64,000 nucleotides of DNA from Catenovulum adriaticum (lineage in GTDB: Bacteria; Pseudomonadota; Gammaproteobacteria; Enterobacterales; Alteromonadaceae). The position numbers and the translations under genes are program-made. The notes below the pieces were generated by a model, which worked only from the letters and a program-made list of their open reading frames with translations, did no database searches and was not told where the DNA came from. Numbering within the stretch: the first letter of the stretch is position 1; each line of letters starts with the position of its first letter. The stretch spans positions 1,116,001 to 1,180,000 of the forward strand of contig NZ_CP109965.1 of NCBI RefSeq assembly GCF_026725475.1, read 5' to 3'. Below, in pieces: positions 1-11,298 of the stretch.

Positions 1-84
1 ATTAGTTGCGGGCGATACAGAATAGTAAATCAGCCTTATTTAACTGATTTACTATCGGCTGAAGCTCATCGTAAAATTACATAA
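1..84 (+). CDS. C-terminal tail of an unidentified gene (cut by window start)
   Basis: The first reading frame is open from the first base to a TAA at 82-84 and encodes 27 residues ending in SAEAHRKIT. I do not recognise the tail. In many gammaproteobacteria surE and pcm lie just upstream of nlpD-rpoS, so a gene of that block is possible, but the tail does not resemble the Pcm or SurE ends I know. The next gene starts 17 bases later on the same strand, so co-transcription is plausible. Confidence 0.35.
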   Translation: MSCGRYRIVNQPYLTDLLSAEAHRKIT

Positions 85-101
85 TTAAAAAGATATTGGA
101 T

Positions 102-1049
102 ATGACAGTCAGAAAAAGAAAGGATTATTTACTACTAACGGTAAAAGGGATGGCAATGGGGGCCGCTGATGTTGTACCCGGTGTTTCAGGTGGCACAGTT
201 GCGTTTATTACAGGTATATATGATGAGTTGTTAAATTCACTAAAAAAGCTTGGCCCCGAATCACTTAAGGTATTATTCCAGCAAGGCTTTTCTGCGTTTT
301 GGAGTTATATTAACGGTTTTTTTCTACTCAGTGTTTTTGGTGGTATTTTAATTAGCTTAAAAACATTTGCAGCTTTGATTAGTGCGGCAATTGCGTATCA
401 ACCTTTGCTCGTTTGGGGTTTTTTCTCGGGCTTGATACTCGCCTCTGTTTATTTGCTAGTTAAGGTTCAACCTAAGTGGCAACTTACCCAATGGCTTGGC
501 TTGTTGAGCGGTATCGGAATTGTGGTTGCTGTATCTTTGGCTACGCCTGCCCAAGTTCCAAATGAGTGGTGGGTTTTGTTTTTGGGTGGTTTCGTTGCTA
601 TTTGTGCTATGATTTTGCCGGGTATTTCTGGCAGTTTTATTTTATTACTAGTTGGTTTGTACCCCATTTTTTTAAATGCGATAAATCAATTTAATTTGCT
701 CGCACTAGCCAGCTTTGGCGCAGGCTGTTTTACTGGCCTATTGGTTTTTTCTCGAATATTGGCATGGCTACTTAAGCGCTTTCATCATACTACCATCTCG
801 GTTCTTATTGGGTTTTTAATTGGTTCTTTAAATGTAACCTGGCCATGGAAGCAGGTGGTTTCTTCTACAACCAACCGGCATGGTGAAATCATTCCGTTAC
901 AGCAAACCAATGTTTCACCTTTTGAATACGCCCAGCTTACAGGTATAAATAGTCAGTTTAGCTATGTACTAATTTTGGCTATTACGGGTCTTGTATTTGT
1001 AATAGGTATTGAATATATTGCTAATCAAATGAATAAAAAAAGCGATTAA
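102..1049 (+). CDS. popT: DUF368 membrane protein, probable polyprenyl-phosphate transporter
   Basis: A 315-residue polytopic inner-membrane protein of the DUF368 family. Members of this family have been reported to return undecaprenyl phosphate, the lipid carrier for peptidoglycan and other surface polymers, across the inner membrane. Two family signatures are visible: GAADVVPGVSGGT near residue 20 and ILPGISGSF near residue 170, which fits an internal duplication of a re-entrant Pro-Gly-Ser/Gly element. Most of the remaining chain is hydrophobic segments with a short basic C-terminus (NQMNKKSD). The frame opens with a TTG at 96, but the ATG at 102 is the more ordinary start; neither has a strong ribosome binding site. 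It lies directly upstream of nlpD, so envelope genes are grouped here. The family call is firm; the transport role rests on work on relatives. Confidence 0.85.
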   Translation: MTVRKRKDYLLLTVKGMAMGAADVVPGVSGGTVAFITGIYDELLNSLKKLGPESLKVLFQQGFSAFWSYINGFFLLSVFGGILISLKTFAALISAAIAYQPLLVWGFFSGLILASVYLLVKVQPKWQLTQWLGLLSGIGIVVAVSLATPAQVPNEWWVLFLGGFVAICAMILPGISGSFILLLVGLYPIFLNAINQFNLLALASFGAGCFTGLLVFSRILAWLLKRFHHTTISVLIGFLIGSLNVTWPWKQVVSSTTNRHGEIIPLQQTNVSPFEYAQLTGINSQFSYVLILAITGLVFVIGIEYIANQMNKKSD

Positions 1050-1078
1050 ACGCTTAAAAAACAAGTTGAATTTTACCC

Positions 1079-1906
1079 ATGAAGGAAGCATTCATCCAAA
1101 AACAAATAGTTGTTTTCACTTGTTTAGCGTTACTTTCATGCGCCCAACGTCAATCCCCAGCGCCTGTCGACTCAGTTTATAAAGGCAAGTCTATTCATGA
1201 TTTTCAGCCTGGTAGCTTAAAACAAACTCAGTACCAAGTTCGCAGAGGCGATACTTTGTATAGTATTGCTTTTCGAGCAGGCAAAGATTTTAGACAACTC
1301 GCTGAGCTAAATAACATATCTGAACCCTATTCTATTTATCCTGGGCAATTGATAAAGCTAAATTCGTCAGGTAAATCGAATACTTCTATTCAAAGACAAA
1401 AAAGGAATAAAAAAAATACAACAGTAGTTAAAAAAAAGCTTGATAAAAAAAACCGTCAGGAGTATGTTGTTGAACAAGGTAAACAAAATGTTACAAATAA
1501 TAAATTAACTGAAAAGCAGTTTGCATCTTTTAATTTGAGTAACTGGCAATGGCCTGCTAACGGCAGGATCATAGCGCGTTTTTCCTACAAAGAATTAGGA
1601 AATAAAGGGCTAGATATAACAGGGAAGAAAGGCGAACCTATCTACGCAGCAAATTCAGGCAAAGTAGTTTATGCCGGTAATGCGCTTCGAGGCTACGGTA
1701 ACCTAATCATAATCAAACACTCAGACGATTATTTAAGTGCATATGCACATAATAAATTGATCAGAGTAAAAGAAAAAGATTGGATTAAAGTAGGTCAGCA
1801 TATAGCAGACATGGGTGACACTGACACTGACAGAGTTAAATTACGCTTTGAAATACGTTACAAAGGTAATACTGTCAATCCGGAAAAATTTTTACCTAAA
1901 CGATAA
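1079..1906 (+). CDS. nlpD: NlpD: LysM/LytM-domain lipoprotein, amidase activator
   Basis: A 275-residue envelope lipoprotein. The N-terminus has a hydrophobic signal and a lipobox-like LLSC at about residues 18-21. A LysM domain follows (about 52-95; YQVRRGDTLYSIA...IYPGQLI), then a Lys/Asn-rich linker and a C-terminal LytM/M23 domain (about 155-275). Residues that bind zinc in active M23 enzymes are replaced: the first His site reads NKGLDI and the usual LHFEIR reads LRFEIR. A dead LytM fold is what NlpD/EnvC activators have; NlpD of E. coli activates the amidase AmiC at the septum. The gene sits immediately before rpoS, the conserved position. In relatives the main rpoS promoter lies inside nlpD; I could not pick that promoter out here. 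Confidence 0.9.
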   Translation: MKEAFIQKQIVVFTCLALLSCAQRQSPAPVDSVYKGKSIHDFQPGSLKQTQYQVRRGDTLYSIAFRAGKDFRQLAELNNISEPYSIYPGQLIKLNSSGKSNTSIQRQKRNKKNTTVVKKKLDKKNRQEYVVEQGKQNVTNNKLTEKQFASFNLSNWQWPANGRIIARFSYKELGNKGLDITGKKGEPIYAANSGKVVYAGNALRGYGNLIIIKHSDDYLSAYAHNKLIRVKEKDWIKVGQHIADMGDTDTDRVKLRFEIRYKGNTVNPEKFLPKR

Positions 1907-1988
1907 TTTTTTAGGTAAACAGTTAAGTCAATACGGACATATTTAATAGCAAAAAATGCTATCTTTGTTTTCTTAAAGGGGAATGACA

Positions 1989-2936
1989 ATGAGCCAAGCT
2001 AAACGCACCACTAAAACTAATACTTTAACCAACGACAATTTAGCTGTTGTGGATAAAAAGCCTGCCGAAGCTGATTTAAGCAAATCAGAAGATTCATACA
2101 AAAACCTTGATGCAACCCAACTTTATTTAGGTGAAATAGGCTTTTCACCTTTATTAAGCGCAGAAGAAGAAGTCTACTTTGCTCGTAAAGCGCTCAAAGG
2201 GTGTGATGCTTCCCGTAAACGTATGATTGAAAGCAATTTGCGTTTAGTGGTAAAAATTTCCAGACGGTATAATAACCGCGGTTTAGCTTTACTCGATTTA
2301 ATTGAAGAAGGGAACTTAGGTCTGATTCGGGCTGTTGAAAAATTTGATCCAGAAAGAGGTTTTAGATTTTCAACTTATGCTACCTGGTGGATTAGACAAA
2401 CGATTGAACGGGCGATTATGAACCAAACTCGGACAATTCGTTTACCTATTCATGTCGTTAAAGAGCTTAATGTATATTTAAGAACTGCTCGAGAGCTTGC
2501 TCAAAAATTGGATCATGAACCAACTGCAGAAGAAATTGCAGCGGAGCTAGATAAGCCAGTTTCCGAAGTCAGTAAAATGCTTCGTTTAAACGAAAAAATA
2601 AGCTCAGTCGACAGCCCCATAGGTGGCGATTCAGAAAAAGGCTTATTAGATATATTAACGGATGAACGGTTTGATAGCCCTGAAGAAACTTTACAAGATT
2701 CAGATATTAAAACCAGCATTGTCCATTGGCTTGAAGAATTAAATCCAAAACAACGTGAAGTTTTAGCTCGTCGATTTGGTTTATTAGGTTATGAAGCCTC
2801 AACGTTAGAAGATGTAGGTAAAGAAATAGGTTTAACCCGTGAACGAGTTCGTCAAATTCAAGTTGAAGCTTTACGTCGTTTAAAAGATATTTTAGGCAAT
2901 GAAGGCTTATCTATAGAATCTATTTTTCAAATGTAA
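1989..2936 (+). CDS. rpoS: RNA polymerase sigma factor RpoS
   Basis: A 315-residue stationary-phase and general stress sigma factor that directs RNA polymerase to stress promoters. Region 1.2 (DATQLYLGEIGFSPLL), region 2 (RLVVKISRRYNNRGLALLDL, then RGFRFSTYATWWIRQTIERA), region 3 and region 4 (TLEDVGKEIGLTRERVRQIQVEALRRL, the -35-binding helix-turn-helix) are all present and closely match E. coli RpoS. An ATG at 1983 is in frame, but the ribosome binding site AAAGGGG at about 1976-1981 is too close to it. The ATG at 1989 (MSQAK...) has proper spacing and matches the E. coli start. It follows nlpD and ends before a strong hairpin terminator. Confidence 0.97.
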   Translation: MSQAKRTTKTNTLTNDNLAVVDKKPAEADLSKSEDSYKNLDATQLYLGEIGFSPLLSAEEEVYFARKALKGCDASRKRMIESNLRLVVKISRRYNNRGLALLDLIEEGNLGLIRAVEKFDPERGFRFSTYATWWIRQTIERAIMNQTRTIRLPIHVVKELNVYLRTARELAQKLDHEPTAEEIAAELDKPVSEVSKMLRLNEKISSVDSPIGGDSEKGLLDILTDERFDSPEETLQDSDIKTSIVHWLEELNPKQREVLARRFGLLGYEASTLEDVGKEIGLTRERVRQIQVEALRRLKDILGNEGLSIESIFQM

Positions 2937-2961
2937 TAAGTGATTTCTCTATAAAAGAAAT

Positions 2962-2999
2962 AAAAAGGCTTTTAATTACTTAAAAGCCTTTTTGTGTTT
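2962..2999 (+). terminator. Rho-independent terminator after rpoS
   Basis: A perfect 14-bp stem, AAAAAGGCTTTTAA at 2962-2975 with its complement at 2980-2993, closes a TTAC loop. The right arm ends in five T. It lies 25 bases after the rpoS stop and separates it from the rRNA promoters. Confidence 0.85.
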
Positions 3000-3105
3000 A
3001 AAGCCTTAAATTAAGATAAATTCCATTCATATCGATGCATAAATCAACATTTTGTTTGTTAATTAAGCAAACAAACTTTAATTTCAAATAAATTCAAAAA
3101 AAGCG

Positions 3106-3141
3106 TTGACGGGGTTTAATTAGTCCCTATAATGCGCCCCC
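3106..3141 (+). promoter_or_regulatory. rRNA operon promoter P1
   Basis: A -35 box TTGACG (3106-3111) and a perfect -10 box TATAAT (3128-3133) are separated by 16 bases. An A-rich stretch (about 3080-3102) just upstream looks like an UP element. The discriminator reads GCGCCCCC. A GC-rich discriminator with a 16-base spacer is typical of rRNA promoters controlled by ppGpp/DksA and initiating NTP. Confidence 0.85.
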
Positions 3142-3254
3142 AACAACGCAGCAACACGCAAACAAACATCAGCGAGTGAATGCGCAGCTCAATAGAGTTC
3201 AAACCGTTGAAAAGACCTGTTTAACGTTAATTATCAATAACGAAAAATAAAGGC

Positions 3255-3290
3255 TTGACAACAAAAGAGGACAGCGTAGAATGCGCGGCC
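3255..3290 (+). promoter_or_regulatory. rRNA operon promoter P2
   Basis: TTGACA (3255-3260), a 16-base spacer and TAGAAT (3277-3282) form a second strong sigma-70 promoter about 150 bases after P1. It is followed by a GC-rich GCGCGGCC. Tandem P1/P2 promoters are the usual rrn arrangement. Confidence 0.75.
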
Positions 3291-3322
3291 TCGCTTCGGT
3301 AGAAGCAGCGGAATATCCGCAA

Positions 3323-3336
3323 CGTTCTTTAAAAAT
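3323..3336 (+). promoter_or_regulatory. boxA-like antitermination site in the 16S leader
   Basis: CGTTCTTTAAAAAT resembles the rRNA boxA consensus (TGCTCTTTA), where NusB/NusE load the antitermination complex. It lies about 120 bases before the 16S 5' end. A better copy occurs in the 16S-23S spacer. Confidence 0.5.
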
Positions 3337-3345
3337 TAGGTAACC

Positions 3346-3367
3346 TTATTTATCTGTGTGAGCACTG
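3346..3367 (+). other. Left arm of the 16S precursor processing stem
   Basis: The 22 bases starting TTATTTATCTGTGTG are complementary, with one G-U type change, to 5010-5031 on the far side of 16S. The pairing extends outward through TAACC/GGTTA with a small bulge. It closes the 16S precursor into the long helix that RNase III cleaves. Confidence 0.7.
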
Positions 3368-3456
3368 GCATAGATTTGATGAATGAACAATTTATCAATT
3401 TATTCAGGCTCACATGAGAATGTGATTTTGAGTTAATTGAGCAAGATTTAAAAACT

Positions 3457-4988
<1,532 letters not shown>

Positions 4989-5056
4989 CAAAAATTCATT
5001 AAACATGCACAGTGTTCACACAGATAAATAAACGGTTATCAAATTAAAAGGCAAGC

Positions 5057-5118
5057 AAAAACCAAACCCAAGTGTTGGGGTGCAATAAACTGCATCAATG
5101 CTTCAGTTTGGTTTTTTT
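5057..5118 (+). terminator. Terminator-like hairpin inside the rRNA spacer
   Basis: AAAAACCAAAC (5057-5067) pairs perfectly with GTTTGGTTTTT (5106-5116), and the T run continues to 5118. The loop is long (38 bases), so the structure is weaker than an ordinary terminator. It is followed within about 25 bases by boxA. In a working rrn operon it would have to be read through by the antitermination complex or act as a pause. Confidence 0.4.
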
Positions 5119-5140
5119 AACGGCAACGTTAACATCCAAC

Positions 5141-5152
5141 GCTCTTTAACAA
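5141..5152 (+). promoter_or_regulatory. boxA antitermination site in the rRNA spacer
   Basis: GCTCTTTAACAA matches the boxA core of rRNA operons (GCTCTTTA). It lies about 115 bases before the 23S start, the usual place for a second NusB/NusE loading site. Confidence 0.65.
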
Positions 5153-5237
5153 TCTGGACAAGAAGTAATAAAGAAAAACGAATTCAATCAAGTTGAATTA
5201 GTATTCAAAGTAGCAAGCAGTCCTACGTACAATCTGG

Positions 5238-5256
5238 ATAAACATTCGGGTTGTAT

Positions 5257-5262
<6 letters not shown>
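5238..5262 (+). other. Left arm of the 23S precursor processing stem
   Basis: ATAAACATTCGG (5238-5249) pairs with CCGAATGTTTAT (8145-8156), and GTTGTATGGTTAA (5250-5262) pairs with TTAACCATACAAC (8131-8143), leaving one bulged base at 8144. This long helix brings the two ends of 23S together for RNase III. Confidence 0.75.
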
Positions 5263-8138
<2,876 letters not shown>

Positions 8139-8269
8139 ACAACGCCGAATGTTTATTAACATGACGTGAAGTGTGACTGCGCGAATGAATAAACAAACTT
8201 GATTGACTCTTTATTATGTATTGTCCTGATTGGTTAATTGACTGAAAAGTGAATTAACAAACCGACTTA

Positions 8270-8387
8270 TGCCTGGCGGCCAAAGCATTGTGGCACCACC
8301 TGATTCCATTTCGAACTCAGAAGTGAAACACAATAGCGGCGATGGTAGTGTGGGAGTTCCCATGTGAGAGTAGCACACTGCCAGGCT
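8270..8387 (+). rRNA. rrf: 5S ribosomal RNA, copy 1
   Basis: A 118-base 5S gene. Helix I is GCCTGGC (8271-8277) with GCCAGGC (8380-8386), as in E. coli. The loop and stem core (GAACTCAGAAGTGAAA, GATGGTAGTGTGG, GAGAGTAG) is canonical. The core 8284-8377 is identical to that of copy 2. Confidence 0.95.
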
Positions 8388-8438
8388 CTTTATTTTATCT
8401 AGATTAGATATAAAACAAAAACTAAAATTAACCAGTTT

Positions 8439-8556
8439 TTTCTGACAACAATAGCATTGTGGCACCACCTGATTCCATTTCGAACTCAGAAGTGAAACAC
8501 AATAGCGGCGATGGTAGTGTGGGAGTTCCCATGTGAGAGTAGCACATTGTCAGATC
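8439..8556 (+). rRNA. rrf: 5S ribosomal RNA, copy 2 with a different helix I
   Basis: The 94-base core (8453-8546) is identical to copy 1, but the terminal helix is different in sequence: TCTGACAA (8441-8448) pairs with TTGTCAGA (8547-8554). Both arms changed together, so pairing is kept and the gene should still fold as 5S. The start was set by aligning the core to copy 1. The spacer between the two copies (8388-8438) is AT-rich and has no terminator. Confidence 0.85.
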
Positions 8557-8563
8557 CTTATTC

Positions 8564-8588
8564 AAACCCGTCTATGACGGGTTTTTTT
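8564..8588 (+). terminator. Rho-independent terminator of the rRNA operon
   Basis: AAACCCGTC (8564-8572), loop TAT and GACGGGTTT (8576-8584) form a 9-bp GC-rich stem followed by more T residues, seven in a row in all. It lies just after the second 5S gene and ends the operon. Confidence 0.9.
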
Positions 8589-8653
8589 ATGCTTAAAATT
8601 TATGTTGTGTAATATGTTATAATGCTATTTTCAATTTAAGTGGCTATAAATTA

Positions 8654-9025
8654 ATGAAAAATTGTTTTCAACTTTTTATTATTCTGACTTGTTCTATGTT
8701 GTTATTTGCGTGTTTACCCGCACCACGCCCGAATCCTCTAGCAGAATCCCCAGACTTTCCAATAAAACCTTCTGTTTTGTATGAGACAGTTCAAACTTAT
8801 TGCCTTGATTGCCATAACCCCGAAAAAATGAAAGGCAATATAGATTTAACACGTGCAGTTGAGGGTAAGTTAAATGATCGTCCTTTTTTATGGTTAGATG
8901 TCGCACATGTTTTAAAACATAAAGAAATGCCACCTGAAGATGAAAGGGTAGAGCGTCCGGATGATGAAACCTATTTAGAAGTAAATAACTGGTTGGAAAA
9001 ACGCTTTGAGCTTAATAGCCGTTAG
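8654..9025 (+). CDS. Small lipoprotein with a c-type haem motif (planctomycete-cytochrome-like domain)
   Basis: A 123-residue protein with a hydrophobic signal and lipobox LFAC (about residues 17-20), so probably an envelope lipoprotein. One CxxCH haem site, YCLDCHNPEKMKGNIDL, lies near residues 49-65, with MPPEDE further on as a likely Met ligand region. This pattern (C..CH..E..KG.l.L ... MPP) is that of the PSCyt1-type cytochrome c domain, here standing alone rather than fused to DUF1549/DUF1553 proteins. The partner and electron donor are unknown. It stands alone between the rRNA terminator and a shared terminator with cysS. Confidence 0.7.
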   Translation: MKNCFQLFIILTCSMLLFACLPAPRPNPLAESPDFPIKPSVLYETVQTYCLDCHNPEKMKGNIDLTRAVEGKLNDRPFLWLDVAHVLKHKEMPPEDERVERPDDETYLEVNNWLEKRFELNSR

Positions 9026-9089
9026 ATAACAAATTAAGGTAATCAATTGCTTTCTAATGGCTATCTTTACTTATCACTTTGTTAAAAAC

Positions 9090-9142
9090 AAAAAGCCGCT
9101 TCAATTAAATGCAAATATACATTTTTATTGAAACGGCTTTTT
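9090..9142. terminator. Bidirectional terminator between the haem lipoprotein and cysS
   Basis: A 16-bp stem with one mismatch: 9090-9105 (AAAAAGCCGCTTCAAT) with 9127-9142. A run of T follows on the plus strand, and the A run on the left gives T on the minus strand. The two flanking genes converge here, so it can serve both. Confidence 0.75.
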
Positions 9143-9170
9143 CGATTTTGAATATCAGGTTTTGCTTAAT

Positions 9171-10571
9171 TTATTTTCTACGCCATTGGGTTCCGTTGGC
9201 ACCGTCTTCTAATACAATATTCATTGCATTGAGTTTATCTCTTGCTTCGTCAGCTTTTGCCCAGTCCTTATTGGCTCTAGCTTCTTTTCGCTGAATAATT
9301 AATTTTTCTATTTCAGCAACTTCTTCGTCAAGCTCTTGATTACTACCTTGTAAAAAATCGTTTGCGTTGTTTTGTAACAATCCTAAAATACTAGCAAGAT
9401 TAACTAATAAATTAGCACTTTGCTGTGCTTGGTCTAAATTGTTTGCTTTTACCTGGTTAACTTCTTTTGCTAAATCAAATAAAACGGATAAAGCAACAGG
9501 TGTATTAAAGTCATCATCCATTGCCTCGACAAATTTTTGTATGTGAGAATTATTCTGAGGGTTTGACAAATCTATGGGCGACTGACTTATTTCAATGTCG
9601 CGAATAGAGGTATATAAACGTTCAAGTGCGGATCGTGCTTGGTCTAAATTTTCAGTAGAATAATTTAATTGGCTACGATAGTGCCCTGATAATAAAAAGT
9701 ATCTTACCGTTTCTGGGTCATACTTTTTTAAAACTTCTCGTATGGTAAAAAAGTTGCCTAAAGATTTGCTCATTTTTTCTTGGTTTACTTGAACCATTCC
9801 CGAGTGCATCCAGTAATTTACGTAAGGGGTATCAAGCGCACAACAAGATTGAGCTATCTCGTTTTCGTGATGTGGAAAAGCGAGATCTGAGCCACCGCCA
9901 TGAATGTCAAAATGATTGCCCAGCACAACACTATTCATTGCTGAGCATTCAATGTGCCAGCCCGGACGACCATTTCCCCATGGAGATTGCCAGCTTGGTT
10001 CATTTTCTTTAGCCATTTTCCATAGTACAAAATCGAGTGGATTTTCTTTATTTGAATCGGTTTCTACCCGAGCGCCGGCCTGAAGTTGTGATAAATCTTG
10101 TTTACTTAACTTACCGTAGTCTTCATAACTATTGACACTAAACATGACATCGCCATTAGTGGCGACATAAGCATGTTTTTTATCAATTAACGTTTTTACC
10201 ATTGTTATTACATCGTCCATGTGCTGAGTGACTTTAGGTTCAACATCAGGGCGTAGTAAATTTAATGAATCAAAATCTTGATGCATGTCGCTAATGGTTC
10301 TATTTGTTAATGTTTCACAGCTTTCTTTATTTTCGATAGCACGCTTGATTATTTTGTCATCAACGTCGGTGATATTTCGAACATAAGTAACTTCTAACCC
10401 TTTTGCTCTTAGGTAGCGAACCATATTATCAAAGGCAATATAGGTTCTGGCATGACCAATATGACACAAATCATAAACTGTAACGCCGCATACGTATAAG
10501 CCAACTTTGCCAGCTCTTATTGGTTGAAAAATTTGTTTTTCACGCGTTAAGGTATTAAAAATTTGTAGCAT
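9171..10571 (-). CDS. cysS: Cysteinyl-tRNA synthetase
   Basis: A 466-residue class I aminoacyl-tRNA synthetase that charges tRNA-Cys. The HIGH motif appears as CHIGHARTY near residues 36-44 and the KMSKS loop as EKMSKSLGN near 266. The zinc-binding residues (YVCGVTVYD; WHIECSAM; HHENEIAQ) are present. The length and C-terminal helical/anticodon region are as in E. coli (461). It is divergent from ppiB across a 136-base gap, the same neighbourhood as in other gammaproteobacteria (cysS-ppiB-lpxH). Confidence 0.97.
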   Translation of the reverse strand: MLQIFNTLTREKQIFQPIRAGKVGLYVCGVTVYDLCHIGHARTYIAFDNMVRYLRAKGLEVTYVRNITDVDDKIIKRAIENKESCETLTNRTISDMHQDFDSLNLLRPDVEPKVTQHMDDVITMVKTLIDKKHAYVATNGDVMFSVNSYEDYGKLSKQDLSQLQAGARVETDSNKENPLDFVLWKMAKENEPSWQSPWGNGRPGWHIECSAMNSVVLGNHFDIHGGGSDLAFPHHENEIAQSCCALDTPYVNYWMHSGMVQVNQEKMSKSLGNFFTIREVLKKYDPETVRYFLLSGHYRSQLNYSTENLDQARSALERLYTSIRDIEISQSPIDLSNPQNNSHIQKFVEAMDDDFNTPVALSVLFDLAKEVNQVKANNLDQAQQSANLLVNLASILGLLQNNANDFLQGSNQELDEEVAEIEKLIIQRKEARANKDWAKADEARDKLNAMNIVLEDGANGTQWRRK

Positions 10572-10707
10572 ATGACTCTCTAATCTGTGAATTTAATGGT
10601 TTTGATCTTATTTATGTATTCTAACATTTCAAGGAATAAAAGGTTAATCACTTTTCGATATGTTTAACTTAGGCTAAAATAGATGTTTTTGTATCTAGGG
10701 TTATCTA

Positions 10708-11199
10708 ATGATTACGTTTAAAACCAATTTTGGTGATATTAAAATCGAACTTTTTAACGAGCAAGCACCTAAGACAGCTGCTAATTTTTTACAATACGCA
10801 CAAGACGGTTTTTATAATAATACGATTTTTCATCGTGTTATTAACGGTTTTATGGTGCAAGGTGGCGGCATGGAAGCTGGCATGAAAGAAAAAGCGACTA
10901 ATGCGCCTATCGAAAACGAAGCTGATAATGGCTTAAGTAATAAGGTAGGTACATTAGCCATGGCTCGCACTATGGATCCCCATTCAGCATCAAGCCAATT
11001 CTTTATTAATGTTGCAGATAATACATTTTTAGATTTCCGTGCAAAAAGTATGGATGGTTGGGGTTATTGTGTATTTGGCCAGGTTGTTGAAGGCCTGGAT
11101 GTAGTTGAAAAAATTAAATTAGTTAAAACGGGCAATGCGGGTATGCATCAAGACGTGCCAGTAGAAGATGTAGTGATTGAAGATACAATCGTAGAATAG
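10708..11199 (+). CDS. ppiB: Peptidyl-prolyl cis-trans isomerase B (cyclophilin)
   Basis: A 163-residue cytoplasmic cyclophilin that catalyses proline isomerisation during folding. Core motifs are TIFHRVINGFMVQGGG (about 48-63), ASSQFFINVADN (about 95-106) and WGYCVFGQVV (about 117-126). There is no signal peptide, which points to PpiB rather than the periplasmic PpiA. It is followed by a hairpin terminator and then lpxH. Confidence 0.95.
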   Translation: MITFKTNFGDIKIELFNEQAPKTAANFLQYAQDGFYNNTIFHRVINGFMVQGGGMEAGMKEKATNAPIENEADNGLSNKVGTLAMARTMDPHSASSQFFINVADNTFLDFRAKSMDGWGYCVFGQVVEGLDVVEKIKLVKTGNAGMHQDVPVEDVVIEDTIVE

Positions 11200-11223
11200 T
11201 TATTTTCGGCTATATTTCAATAG

Positions 11224-11261
11224 GTTCAGTCATGATTATGGCTGAGCTTTTATTTATTTTT
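11224..11261 (+). terminator. Probable terminator between ppiB and lpxH
   Basis: The stem 11224-11233 with 11238-11247 (core TCAGTCAT / ATGGCTGA, with two G-T wobbles) closes a GATT loop and is followed by a T-rich tract (TTTTATTTATTTTT). Confidence 0.55.
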
Positions 11262-11298
11262 ATGCTTGTTGTTTAGAGCAAGTTGTTATGGGCTATTA

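Larger units (their letters stand above)
4989..5256 (+). other. 16S-23S internal transcribed spacer, no tRNA gene
   Basis: The 268-base spacer holds the right arm of the 16S processing stem (5010-5031), a terminator-shaped stem (5057-5067 with 5106-5116), boxA, and the left arm of the 23S processing stem. I found no tRNA cloverleaf on either strand: no GGTTCGAAT-type T-loop and no CCA end. Many gammaproteobacterial rrn spacers carry tRNA-Ile/Ala or tRNA-Glu, so this is one of the tRNA-less copies; the genome probably has others with tRNAs. Confidence 0.75.

Noticed and set aside
4989..5256. Search for tRNA-Ile, tRNA-Ala or tRNA-Glu in the rRNA spacer
   Set aside because: No T-loop, anticodon stem or CCA end can be found in the spacer on either strand.
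8214..8468. Minus-strand 84-codon frame across the two 5S genes
   Set aside because: It is antisense to 5S rRNA and contains the translated repeat of the 5S core; not a gene.
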